Below the pieces are notes generated by a model. It worked only from the letters and a program-made list of their open reading frames with translations, was not told the origin of the DNA and searched no databases. A stretch of DNA of 64,000 nt from Acidobacteriota bacterium (lineage in GTDB: Bacteria > Acidobacteriota > Thermoanaerobaculia > Multivoradales > Multivoraceae), in NCBI GenBank assembly GCA_003388555.1, contig QQVD01000034.1, forward strand, positions 62,001 through 126,000, in the 5' to 3' direction. Both the position numbers and the translations under genes were made by a program. Each line of letters opens with the position of its first letter. Position 1 is the first letter of the stretch. Of the stretch, positions 54,777 to 63,140 are shown in pieces.

Positions 54777-57149
54777 TCAGGCCCGCTCGACCGCCACGGC
54801 GCACTTCTTGTAGTCGGGCTCCTTGCTGATGTTGTCCATCGCGTCCAGGGTCAGCAGGTTGACCAGCTTCGACTCGTCGAAGAAGGGCACGAAGAGCGAG
54901 CCGCGCGGGGCGTGTCCCTTGGCGTCGGAGCGCGCCGGAAGCACCAGCTCACCGCGCCGGCTGCGCAGCCGCACCGGCTGCCCCTCCTGCACGCCCAGCT
55001 CGGTCATGTCGGCGGGGTTCATCTCGACGTAGGCCGCAGGCACCGCCTGGTGCAGCTCGCGGACCCGGCGCGTCATCGAGCCGGTGTGCCAGTGCTCGAG
55101 CACCCGCCCGGTGCAGAGCCAGAACGGGTACTGCTCGTCGGGCTCCTCGGCCGGCGGGTGGTAGGGGCGCAGCCACACCGCGGCCTTCTGCTCGTAGCCC
55201 TTGGCCTTGTAGAAGTGCACGCCCTCGCGCTTGGTGACGTAGGGGTCTTCGCCGGCCGCGTATCGGTAGCGGGTCTCCCGGCCGTCGACCACCGGCCAGC
55301 GCAGGCCGCGCGCCTCCTGCAGCTGACGGTACGAGGCGAGGTCCTTGCCGATTCCCAGAGTGAAGCGGCGGTACTCCTCGAACATCGGCTCGTGCCAGTT
55401 CTCGCCGTCGGGCCACGGGAAGAGGTGCGCCATGCCCATGCGCCGCGCCACCTCGATGATCTGCTGCGCGTCCTCCATCGCCTCGCCGGGCGGCTCCACC
55501 ATCTTGTGCCACTGCTGGGTGCGACGCTCGGAGTTGCCGAACACGCCTTCGCGCTCCACCCAGGCGGCCGAGGGCAGGATCAGGTCGGCGACCTCCGTCG
55601 TCGGCGTCGGATAGATGTCGCTGACCACCAGGAAGCGACCGTCGCCGGGCTGGCGGCGCCATCGATTCAGGTTGGGCAGCGACACCCAAGGATTGGTGGT
55701 CTGGATCCACAGCGAGCGCACCTCGCCGCGCTGGAAGGCACGGAACAGGTCGACCGTGTGCAGGCCCGGCTTCGGGTTGATCGTGCCGGGCTCGAGCCCC
55801 CAGATCTCCTCGGCCTTCGCCCGATGCTCGGGGTTGGTCACCACCATGTCGGCCGGCAACCGGTTCGAGAGGGTGCCGACCTCGCGCGCCGTGCCGCAGG
55901 CCGACGGCTGGCCGGTGAGGCTCCACGGGTTGGCGCCCGGTCGCGAGATCTTGCCGGTGACCAGATGCAGATCGTTGAGCAGGTTGTTCATCCAGGTGCC
56001 GCGGGTGTGCTGGTTGACCCCCATGCACCAGAGACTCACCGTGCCGCGCCGCAGGTCGCCGTAGACGTCGGCGAGGCGCTCGATCGTGGCCGGATCGACG
56101 CCGCTGATCTCGCCGACCCGCTGCGGCGTATACGGCTCGAGGAAGCCGGCGAACTCCTCGAAGCTGGCCACGCTGGCGGTGTCCTGGAAGGTGTAGCGCT
56201 CGGCCTGCTCTCCGTAGCAGCCGAAGCCGATCTCGTCGAGATCCTCGATGCCGCGGCGGAACACCACGTTCTCGGCGATGAACGAGCGGTCGATGCGTCC
56301 CGAGCGGACCAGGAGGTGGAGGATCCCGTTGGCCAGCGCGAGATCGCTGCCGGGTCGGAACTCCACGTACAGGTCGGCATAGTCGGTGGTCGGTGTGCGC
56401 CGCGTGCCGAGGTCGATGAGCCGGGTTCCGGGCTTGCGCTGCTTCGTCTCGAGGATGCGGCTGAACAGCACCGGGTGCATCTCGGCCATGTTGTTGCCCC
56501 AGAGCACGAAGTCGTCGGCCGCCTCGAAGTCGTCGTAGCAGCCCATCGGCTCGTCGCTCTGGAACTGGGTCATGAAGCCCATGACGGCGCTCGCCATGCA
56601 CAGGCGGGCGTTGGGGTCGAGGTTGTTCGAGCGCATGCCGCCCTTGACCCACTTGAGCGCCGCGTAGCCGTCGAACACCGTCCACTGTCCGGAGCCGTAC
56701 ATGCCGACGGCATCGGGGCCGAGCTCGTCGAGAGTGCGCCCGAACTCCGTGGCGACCAGATCGAGGGCCTCGTCCCAGCCGATGCGCTCCAGCGTCCCGT
56801 CGGCGCGCCGGCGCTGCGGGTGGCGCAGGCGATCCTCGCCGTAGAGGAAGCCGGGCAGGTGGTAGCCCTTGACGCAGAGCAGGCCGCGGTTGACCGGTGC
56901 TGCCTGGTCGCCGCGCACGGCGACGACACGTCCCTCGCGCACCCCGACCTCGACGCCGCAGCCGGTGCCGCAGAATCGGCAGGGAGCCTTGTCCCAGGAG
57001 ACGCCGCCGAGGTCGGTGGTCAGGGCGCGCTCGGTGATGGCGCGGGCGCGCTCCTGGTCGCCGCACGAGAACGCCACCACCGCGCTGCCTCCGGCTCCGA
57101 GGGCGTAGAGGAAGTGCCGGCGGTCCAGATTGCGGTGGAAGTGACTCAT
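54777..57149 (-). CDS. napA: NapA-type periplasmic nitrate reductase catalytic subunit
   Basis: 790 residues, a molybdenum bis-MGD enzyme that reduces nitrate to nitrite. The N-terminus has a twin-arginine signal (LDRRHFLYALGAGG), so it is exported folded. The [4Fe-4S] site is Cys57, Cys60, Cys64 and Cys92, with the conserved Lys94 after it (LLCVKGYHLPG). The molybdenum ligand is Cys184 in ARLCMASAVMGF. Later family segments are GQPSACGTAREVGTLSNRLP and PADMVVTNPEHR, and DYKKCAVAVE at the end. It is close to NapA in these segments, but an assimilatory-type or other oxyanion reductase cannot be fully excluded. Neighbours are an octaheme cytochrome upstream and a NapB-like protein downstream. 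No napD or napC is present. Confidence 0.9.
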   Translation of the reverse strand: MSHFHRNLDRRHFLYALGAGGSAVVAFSCGDQERARAITERALTTDLGGVSWDKAPCRFCGTGCGVEVGVREGRVVAVRGDQAAPVNRGLLCVKGYHLPGFLYGEDRLRHPQRRRADGTLERIGWDEALDLVATEFGRTLDELGPDAVGMYGSGQWTVFDGYAALKWVKGGMRSNNLDPNARLCMASAVMGFMTQFQSDEPMGCYDDFEAADDFVLWGNNMAEMHPVLFSRILETKQRKPGTRLIDLGTRRTPTTDYADLYVEFRPGSDLALANGILHLLVRSGRIDRSFIAENVVFRRGIEDLDEIGFGCYGEQAERYTFQDTASVASFEEFAGFLEPYTPQRVGEISGVDPATIERLADVYGDLRRGTVSLWCMGVNQHTRGTWMNNLLNDLHLVTGKISRPGANPWSLTGQPSACGTAREVGTLSNRLPADMVVTNPEHRAKAEEIWGLEPGTINPKPGLHTVDLFRAFQRGEVRSLWIQTTNPWVSLPNLNRWRRQPGDGRFLVVSDIYPTPTTEVADLILPSAAWVEREGVFGNSERRTQQWHKMVEPPGEAMEDAQQIIEVARRMGMAHLFPWPDGENWHEPMFEEYRRFTLGIGKDLASYRQLQEARGLRWPVVDGRETRYRYAAGEDPYVTKREGVHFYKAKGYEQKAAVWLRPYHPPAEEPDEQYPFWLCTGRVLEHWHTGSMTRRVRELHQAVPAAYVEMNPADMTELGVQEGQPVRLRSRRGELVLPARSDAKGHAPRGSLFVPFFDESKLVNLLTLDAMDNISKEPDYKKCAVAVERA

Positions 57150-57190
57150 CGAGGGTCTCCTGGGATGTTCGGCTCGCCGCCACGGTCGGG

Positions 57191-58813
57191 CTACGAACGG
57201 TCCCCGTAGCGCTCCCGCATCGCTTCGCGGATCGCCTCGGCCTGGGCCTCGGCGCCCTCCTCGAACCAGGCGTGCTCGGGGCGCGCCAGGATCTCGTCGA
57301 TCACCCGTTCGACCTCGGCGCCGCGCGCCCCGGCTCCCTCGGCGAGGTGCCGCGCCTGCGGGATGAGCTCCATGTAGAAGCGCTCGGCGACCTCGAACAT
57401 CCCGTGCCAGTGGGTGTAGTCCGGCGCCATCATCGAAGCGCCGTGGCGCGCTCGCCGTCCCTCGTGGTGCCACAGGTAGAACCAGGTGAACTCGATCTCC
57501 TCGTCGAACTCGGTGGGGGTGAGGAGCTGCTGCTCGCGCAGCGCGGCGATGATCTTCTGGCCCGGCTTGGCGAACTTCTCGTTGTAGAGGATCACCAGGT
57601 CGTCGTACTGCTCGTAGAAGGCGTCGACGTAGTTCGGGGTGTGGCAGTGCTGGCAGACGGCGCGCATCCGGTTGCGCTTGTTCTGCGCGCTGTCGGCGAT
57701 CAGCTCCTGGCGGGTCGCCAGGTCGGTCTCGGTGACGATGTGGCCTTCGATGTCGGTGTCCATCACCAGGCTGACCGGCGGCCGGTTGGTCCACGAGATG
57801 CGCTCGCCCGGATCGTGGGTGATCTTGCCGCCGTTGCGGCTGTGTCCCGACATGTGGCAGGTGGCGCAGGTCGGCGCCTGGGCGTAGTCGACGCCGAGCA
57901 CCCAGGTGTCGCCGTCGAGCTCGAGCTCGTCCCTGAGGTCGCGGTAGGCGACGCCGTGCTTCGATTCCTCGAAGATCTCCTTCTGCGGGTGGTCGGGGCC
58001 CAGGTGGCACTTGCCGCAGTTCTCGGGCTGGCGGGCGCGCCTCGGCGAGAAGTCGTGGCGGCTGTGGCAGGCCGAGCAGGAGCCGCGCGAGCCGTCGAGA
58101 TTGAGCCGGCCGATGCCGGTGTTGGGCCAGGTCGACGAAGCCAGCACCGGACGGCCCTCGGGGCCGCGCAGGATGCGGCCGACGGCTTCGAGATTGGTCG
58201 GCCTGCCGTCGGCGTCCGGCTGCAGGTCGTCGACAGTGATCAGGCCCCCGTCGGTCGACTCCAGCGCGATCTTGCTGCCGTGGCACTGCTGGCAGCCGCT
58301 GGCGGCGCTGGCCATGCCGTTGACCGCCATCTCGCCGCGGCCCGGGGTCGGCGAGTGGGGGTTGAACGAGCCACGGAACCCCTCGACCGTTTCGGCGAGG
58401 AAGTTGTCGAGGGAAGCGAGGATGTTGCCGCCTGCCGCGTGGTGGCTCCCCTCGAACTCGGCCGCCTCGGTGACGTGGCATTCGCCGCAGTCCTTCGGCG
58501 TGACGATGGTGGCGATGACGTTGCCGTAGTGGGTGTGCGCGTCGGCGTCGGTCTGCTCGGCGCGGTGGCACTCGACGCACCCCACGCCCGCCTCGGCGTG
58601 GCGGCTGGTCTCCCAGTGCTGGATGATCCCGGTGCTCACCTGGGTGTGGCAGCTGACGCAGTCCTGGGACGACGACGGCACCGGATGTCGGGCCTCGGAG
58701 ATACCGGCCTCCTCGGCTCGGCGCACGATCTCCATCCACTGCACGAAGACGAGCGACAGCAGGAAGACCGCCGCGAGCGCGACGATCACCCAGCGTTTCT
58801 GATCGAGAGTCAT
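57191..58813 (-). CDS. Membrane-anchored octaheme cytochrome, HAO family
   Basis: 540 residues. One uncleaved-looking membrane helix (VIVALAAVFLLSLVFVQWM, 9-27) anchors it. Eight CXXCH sites are seen at 52, 79, 109, 174, 246, 266, 316 and 387 (CVSCH, CVECH, CGECH, CQQCH, CSACH, CGKCH, CATCH, CQHCH). Spacing, the segments IIQHWETSRHAEAGVGC and DYTHWHGMFEVAERF, and the 150-residue helical C-terminus fit hydroxylamine oxidoreductase-like octaheme proteins. Such enzymes either oxidise hydroxylamine/hydrazine or, when the P460 cross-link Tyr is absent, reduce nitrite. Which applies is undecided. It sits between cytochrome b and NapA, so it may take the place of cytochrome c1 (inference). Confidence 0.85.
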   Translation of the reverse strand: MTLDQKRWVIVALAAVFLLSLVFVQWMEIVRRAEEAGISEARHPVPSSSQDCVSCHTQVSTGIIQHWETSRHAEAGVGCVECHRAEQTDADAHTHYGNVIATIVTPKDCGECHVTEAAEFEGSHHAAGGNILASLDNFLAETVEGFRGSFNPHSPTPGRGEMAVNGMASAASGCQQCHGSKIALESTDGGLITVDDLQPDADGRPTNLEAVGRILRGPEGRPVLASSTWPNTGIGRLNLDGSRGSCSACHSRHDFSPRRARQPENCGKCHLGPDHPQKEIFEESKHGVAYRDLRDELELDGDTWVLGVDYAQAPTCATCHMSGHSRNGGKITHDPGERISWTNRPPVSLVMDTDIEGHIVTETDLATRQELIADSAQNKRNRMRAVCQHCHTPNYVDAFYEQYDDLVILYNEKFAKPGQKIIAALREQQLLTPTEFDEEIEFTWFYLWHHEGRRARHGASMMAPDYTHWHGMFEVAERFYMELIPQARHLAEGAGARGAEVERVIDEILARPEHAWFEEGAEAQAEAIREAMRERYGDRS

Positions 58814-58886
58814 GAGCCTGTTCCTTGCATTCCGTGGTTGGTGAGACGTTCGTGCGGTGCTGGCGGGCCGGCCCGCCGGGGGCCGC

Positions 58887-59963
58887 TCAGTGCGCCACGA
58901 CCGCCTCCCAGACGGTGAGGGCGATGATCGCGAAGACGCCGCAGATGCCGATCCACACGCTGGCCTCGGTGAACCGTGTGCGCCTGCGGATCTGCTCGTC
59001 GATGAACGGCCAGGCGAACATCACGAAGACGACGAAGCCCATCGACAGCACCGCGGTGAGGCCGGAGAACAGCTTCAGCCAGCGGAAGGAGACGTAGAAG
59101 AACCACTCCGGCTTGATCACGTCGGGCGTGACCAGCGGATCGGCGCGCGGCCCCATGGTGGCGGGCCAGAGGGTGGCGAGGAAGCTGAGCATCACCATGA
59201 GGACCAGGCCGATCGCCAGCTCGGTCAGCATGTGGTCGGGGAAGAAGTCGAAGGTCCTTCGTGACGGCGGGCTCTCCCCGGGCTCGGCCCTCTCGTCCTC
59301 GAACTCGAACTTGGTGACGCCCTGCAGCCGGATGATCGCGATGTGCAGCACGATCAGCAGGATCAGCACCACCGGCAGCACCGCGGCGTGGAGGATGAAG
59401 AAGCGCGGCAGGGTGCGTGGGTTGTAGCCGTCGCCGCCGAGCAGCATGTCGCGCATCAGGCCGCCGACCAGCGGCACCTGACCGGCGATGTTGGCGCCCA
59501 CGGTGGCGCCCCAGTAGCTGAGCTGCTCGTAGACCAGGCTGTAGCCGGTGAAGCCCAGGGTCAGGGTGCAGATCAGCATCAGCATGCCGACGATCCAGTT
59601 GATCTCGCGCGGCTTGCGGTAGGCGCCGGTGAAGTAGACCCGCATCTGGTGCAGGATGACCGCCGCGATCATCAGAGTGGCGGCCCACTTGTGCACGCTG
59701 CGCAGGTACCAGCCGTAGGGCAGCTGGGTGGTGATGTACTCCACCGACTCGTAGGCGGTGGTCGGCGAGGGCTGGTAGTAGACCGCCAGCAGGATGCCGG
59801 TGACGATCTGCACCACGAACAGGTAGGCCGGAGTGCCGCCGAGCGCGAACCACCAGCGCTTGAGGTGGTTGGGGACCGGCTCGTTGGTGAGCTCGCGCAG
59901 GTCGGCGGCCGAGACCGGCAACCGCTCGGTGATCCACGAGCCGACGGCGGAGAAGGCGTTCAT
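58887..59963 (-). CDS. Cytochrome b of a Rieske/cytochrome b complex
   Basis: 358 residues with about eight membrane helices, so the b6-like and subunit IV-like halves are fused. Haem ligands are His91 and His105 (13 residues between) in helix B, and His192 and His207 (14 between) in helix D; the 13/14 spacing is that of b6-type proteins. The Qo-site motif is PEWF where most relatives have PEWY. It oxidises quinol and passes electrons to the Rieske protein. The ATG overlaps the Rieske stop (ATGA). No cytochrome c1 gene follows; the next gene encodes the octaheme cytochrome 73 bases away. Confidence 0.94.
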   Translation of the reverse strand: MNAFSAVGSWITERLPVSAADLRELTNEPVPNHLKRWWFALGGTPAYLFVVQIVTGILLAVYYQPSPTTAYESVEYITTQLPYGWYLRSVHKWAATLMIAAVILHQMRVYFTGAYRKPREINWIVGMLMLICTLTLGFTGYSLVYEQLSYWGATVGANIAGQVPLVGGLMRDMLLGGDGYNPRTLPRFFILHAAVLPVVLILLIVLHIAIIRLQGVTKFEFEDERAEPGESPPSRRTFDFFPDHMLTELAIGLVLMVMLSFLATLWPATMGPRADPLVTPDVIKPEWFFYVSFRWLKLFSGLTAVLSMGFVVFVMFAWPFIDEQIRRRTRFTEASVWIGICGVFAIIALTVWEAVVAH

Positions 59964-60691
59964 GCGCGGCGAGTCCCCGAGAGATTCGCGGCTCTCGGGC
60001 GGCCGGACGGTCTGCCGAGGCGCGTCGTCGAGGTCTCGGCGCGGGTCTGCGCGGCCGGCGCCAGGCAGGCTCCGGCGGTGGCCTGAGACGCCTGCATCGG
60101 CTCGAGCCGCGGCCGGCGCAGGCTCGCGCCGTGCAGAGCCGAGAAGGCGGCGAGCTCCTCCCTCGGCAGCTGGATGAAGAGCATGCCGCGGTCGTCGCGC
60201 ACCGGGTAGCGCAGCAGGCTCTGGCCCGCCTCGGCGGGCGGCCCGGCGGTGGCGACCCCGTCGGGATCGAAGACGCCGTTGTGGCAAGGACAGAAGAACC
60301 GGTTGTTGTGGGCTTCCCAGTGCACCTGGCAGCCGAGATGAGGGCAGGTGCTCGACAGGGCGGCGAAGTCGCTCCCGTCCCCGCCTTCGCCTGACGCGGC
60401 GGCTGCCGCCGCCACGCCGCGTCGGGTGACGTTCACCGGCTCGCCGCGCGGCGTGCGGAACAGCCGCGCTTCGCCGGGCTGGAGCTCCGAGGTCCGGGCG
60501 ACGAAGAACCACGAGCGATCGGTCGGCTCGGGATAAAGGAATCGGCCGACGAAGGCCGCCAAGGTGCCGTACGAGGCCGCCAGGCCCGCGGCGACGGCGC
60601 CCCAGGCGAGCAGCTCGCGCCGGTTGCGGCCGGAGCGCTCGGGCGGCCGGTCGTTCGGTCTTTCCGTCGTGGTGTCGTGTGGGGAGCTCAT
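59960..60691 (-). CDS. Rieske 2Fe-2S protein
   Basis: 243 residues. The N-terminus has a twin-arginine-like GRNRRELLAWGAVAAG and one membrane helix (about 27-48). The Rieske cluster is held by Cys116 and His118 (CPHLGC) and Cys134 and His137 (CPCHNGVFD), with Cys121 and Cys136 as the disulphide pair. It accepts electrons from quinol at the cytochrome b Qo site. After the cluster domain there is an extra tail of about 60 residues, Ala/Arg-rich with one Cys (ATAGACLAPAAQ), which is not part of the usual fold. The stop overlaps the cytochrome b start. ATG 60691 is the only start giving a normal N-terminus. Confidence 0.94.
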   Translation of the reverse strand: MSSPHDTTTERPNDRPPERSGRNRRELLAWGAVAAGLAASYGTLAAFVGRFLYPEPTDRSWFFVARTSELQPGEARLFRTPRGEPVNVTRRGVAAAAAASGEGGDGSDFAALSSTCPHLGCQVHWEAHNNRFFCPCHNGVFDPDGVATAGPPAEAGQSLLRYPVRDDRGMLFIQLPREELAAFSALHGASLRRPRLEPMQASQATAGACLAPAAQTRAETSTTRLGRPSGRPRAANLSGTRRA

Positions 60692-60768
60692 CGCGATCTC
60701 CGGCGTCGGTGCGGGTGCGAACGGGGACGGCGCAAAAGGGCGCAAGGGCCCAGGATCCGAGGGAAGGA

Positions 60769-62451
60769 TCAGAAGGGGCGGAACGGCAGCGAGCCGTAGC
60801 GCTCCAGGCTCAGCAGGTCGTAGATCGGCTTGGCGTACGCCGCGATCACCAGCACCACGGCGATCAGTGCCCACAGCCCGATGCGGTCCCAGACCGGGCG
60901 ACGCTCGGGCAGTGGATCGAGGGCCGCGGCGAACTCGATCTCGAGCTCCGCGGCCTCGGTGACCGGCCTGCCCCAGCGCCAGGTGGCGACGACGACGGCC
61001 AGGAACATCAGCGAGGAGACGAAGAGCACGACGCCGCCGGCGGCCGACATGCCGGTCAGCAGCCGCCACGAGCCGGCCACCTCGTCACCGAAGTAGCTAG
61101 AGCTGAAGACCCGGCGCGGCTGCCCCATCAATCCGGTGGCGTGCGAGGTGAGCGAGAAGAGCATCATGCCGCCGAACCAGACGTAGGGCTGCCAGGTGGC
61201 GAGTGGGCGCAGCGCCAGCCTGCGGCCGGTGAGCTTGGGCAGGAACCAGTAGGTGGCCCCCATGAAGGTCAGCGTCACCGCGGTGCCGACGGTGAGGTGG
61301 AAGTGGCCCTGGATCCACGCCGTGTTGTGCACTACCGTGTTCATCGCGTAGGCGGCGTTGATCGCGCCGCCGAAGCCGCCGATCGCGAAGGTGAGCATCG
61401 CCAGCGCCACGCCCGAGAACAGCGGATCGCGCCACGGCAGGGTTCTCAGCCAGCCGAACAGGCCCTTGCCGCCGCGCATCCGGCCGGCGACCTCGAGCGA
61501 GGCGATGATGGTGAAGGCGGTGACCAGCGACGGGTAGAGGATCGCGTAGGTGGTGAAGGTGTGCACCAGCTTCCACCCGGCGTGCACCCCCGGGTCGACG
61601 AACTGGTGGTGGAAGCCCACCGGCGTCGAGAAGAGGATGAACATCACGAAGACCACCCGTCCGAGCTTGTCGGAGAACAGGAGGCCGCCGGCGACGCGCG
61701 GCAGGATGGTGTACCAGACGACGTAGGCCGGCACCAGCCAGAAGTAGGTGAGCGGGTGTCCGAACCACCAGAACCAGGTGCGGGCGACGATCGGGTCGAT
61801 CGTCTCCACCCAGCCGAGAGACCAGGGGATCAGTTGACCGAGAACCTCGGCCGCCAGGCCGGAGGTGGCGAGGACCCAGATCACCACCGTGGTCAGGATG
61901 CCGTGCGCCGCCAGCGGCATCGGCTCCTGGTGGGTTCGGCGCCACACCAGCCAGGTGCGGATCATCACCGCGCACCAGAGCCACGAGCCGACCACCAGCA
62001 GCGTCGCGCCGATGTAGAAGGTGGGGTGGGCCTCGAGCGGCGGGTAGAAGGTGTAGAGCACCGTGCTGGTGCCCGAGAGGATCGCCAGCGTCGTCATCAC
62101 GGTGCCGAAGACGGCGGTCCAGAACGAGACCCAGCCGAGGGTCTCCCACTCGAGGCCGCCGAAGGCGCGGCGCATCAGTAGGTAGCCGAGGCCCATGATG
62201 AAGAAGGTGGTGAAGACCAGCGCCATCAGCACCCCGTGGGCGGTGACCGAGAGGTAGTAGACCGCCGGCGAGGAGAACCACACCGGCAGGTCGGCGCGCG
62301 CCAGCGCCTGCATCACCGCCATCAACGCACCGAGGCCGAAGGCGGCGATCGCGACGGCGAAGTTGCAGCTCGCCAGCCGCCTCGAAGCGAGCAGATCGAG
62401 GGCGTCGCGGTCCGCCGCGAAGGCGCCGAGCACCGGGCTCGCCACGCTCAC
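60769..62451 (-). CDS. cbaA: ba3-type (B family) cytochrome c oxidase subunit I
   Basis: 560 residues with about 13 membrane helices. The low-spin haem ligand is the His in TAHGVLMALVFTTFF. FWWFGHPLTYFWLVPAY has the CuB His and, four residues on, the cross-linked Tyr. The other CuB histidines are in STPVGFHHQ, and the two haem histidines in IQGHFHLTVG. Keeping the His-Tyr pair argues for an oxygen reductase rather than a nitric oxide reductase of the same family. GTG 62451 overlaps the subunit II stop and follows GGAGGAGG. The K-channel-only B-family enzymes have high oxygen affinity (family knowledge). First half of the operon, upstream of Rieske by 77 bases. Confidence 0.95.
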   Translation of the reverse strand: MSVASPVLGAFAADRDALDLLASRRLASCNFAVAIAAFGLGALMAVMQALARADLPVWFSSPAVYYLSVTAHGVLMALVFTTFFIMGLGYLLMRRAFGGLEWETLGWVSFWTAVFGTVMTTLAILSGTSTVLYTFYPPLEAHPTFYIGATLLVVGSWLWCAVMIRTWLVWRRTHQEPMPLAAHGILTTVVIWVLATSGLAAEVLGQLIPWSLGWVETIDPIVARTWFWWFGHPLTYFWLVPAYVVWYTILPRVAGGLLFSDKLGRVVFVMFILFSTPVGFHHQFVDPGVHAGWKLVHTFTTYAILYPSLVTAFTIIASLEVAGRMRGGKGLFGWLRTLPWRDPLFSGVALAMLTFAIGGFGGAINAAYAMNTVVHNTAWIQGHFHLTVGTAVTLTFMGATYWFLPKLTGRRLALRPLATWQPYVWFGGMMLFSLTSHATGLMGQPRRVFSSSYFGDEVAGSWRLLTGMSAAGGVVLFVSSLMFLAVVVATWRWGRPVTEAAELEIEFAAALDPLPERRPVWDRIGLWALIAVVLVIAAYAKPIYDLLSLERYGSLPFRPF

Positions 62452-62924
62452 CGCGCCTCCTCCACGATCAGCTTGCCGGACATCAAATGGTGGGAGAGGC
62501 CGCAGTACTCGTTGCACACCACGAGGTGCTCACCCGGTTCCGGGAAGGTCAACGAGAACTCGCTCACGTAGCCGGGCGCCACCATCACGTTGGCGTTGGT
62601 GCCCACCACCTGGAAGCCGTGCAGCACGTCGGGAGAGGTCACCCGGAAGGTGACCTTCTCGCCGGCGGGGACGCGGATCACGCTGGGCTCGAAGCGGAAC
62701 ATCTCGGCGACCACGACGACCGTCGTCTCACCACCCGGGCCCCGGTGTACGCCGGGCGCCGCGAACTCCCCCTGGATCCGCACCTGGAGCGGGTCGATCG
62801 TCTCGACCTCGCCCGGTGGATGCACCGCCTGGGTCGCGGCCGAGAAGGCGACCACGGCCAGGAACAGGGCGATCATCGCGCTCGCCGCCCACATCCAGAT
62901 GCGTTCGTAGAGATCGACGTGCAT
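62448..62924 (-). CDS. cbaB: ba3-type cytochrome c oxidase subunit II (CuA)
   Basis: 158 residues: one N-terminal membrane helix (WAASAMIALFLAVVAFSAAT) and a cupredoxin domain exposed to the periplasm. The CuA ligands are all visible: His102 in DVLHGFQ, Cys137, Cys141, His145 and Met148 in CNEYCGLSHHLM. Length and single helix are as in ba3-type oxidases. It accepts electrons from a soluble or attached cytochrome c and passes them to subunit I. The stop overlaps the subunit I start (GTGA). Confidence 0.95.
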   Translation of the reverse strand: MHVDLYERIWMWAASAMIALFLAVVAFSAATQAVHPPGEVETIDPLQVRIQGEFAAPGVHRGPGGETTVVVVAEMFRFEPSVIRVPAGEKVTFRVTSPDVLHGFQVVGTNANVMVAPGYVSEFSLTFPEPGEHLVVCNEYCGLSHHLMSGKLIVEEAR

Positions 62925-62951
62925 GACGCGCTTGCCGTCTGACGACGCCCC

Positions 62952-63140
62952 TCAGTGGGTCGGTGCGCCGCGGGCGATGAACAGGAAGACGTAGATGGCG
63001 AACCACCCCAGCGCGAAGAGCAGGCCGTAGACGAGCACGATGGCCAGCGTGCCGACGGGGTGCTCGGGGAGCTCGTGGGGCGCCGCGCGGTAGGCGGTCT
63101 CGGTGGAGCCGCTGCTGTCGTCGGGATCGGTGGCCGACAT
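62952..63140 (-). CDS. Cytochrome c oxidase subunit IIa
   Basis: 62 residues with one membrane helix (TLAIVLVYGLLFALGWFAIYVFLF, split by no charged residue). Small single-helix subunits IIa precede subunit II in ba3-type oxidase operons, and the spacing here (27 bases) fits. The cytoplasmic arm is polar (SATDPDDSSGSTETAYRAAP). The ATG at 63140 has GGAG 11-14 bases upstream, a little far. This is the first gene of the respiratory operon. Confidence 0.8.
   Translation of the reverse strand: MSATDPDDSSGSTETAYRAAPHELPEHPVGTLAIVLVYGLLFALGWFAIYVFLFIARGAPTH

Noticed and set aside
54723-58918. Long plus-strand open frames opposite napA and the octaheme gene
   Set aside because: Their translations are low-complexity Val/Gly/Asp/Arg mirrors with no domain, while the minus strand carries full cofactor motifs.
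60769-62451. Nitric oxide reductase of the B-family type
   Set aside because: The CuB His and the cross-linking Tyr four residues later (GHPLTY) are both kept, and a full CuA subunit is next to it, so an oxygen reductase is the better call.
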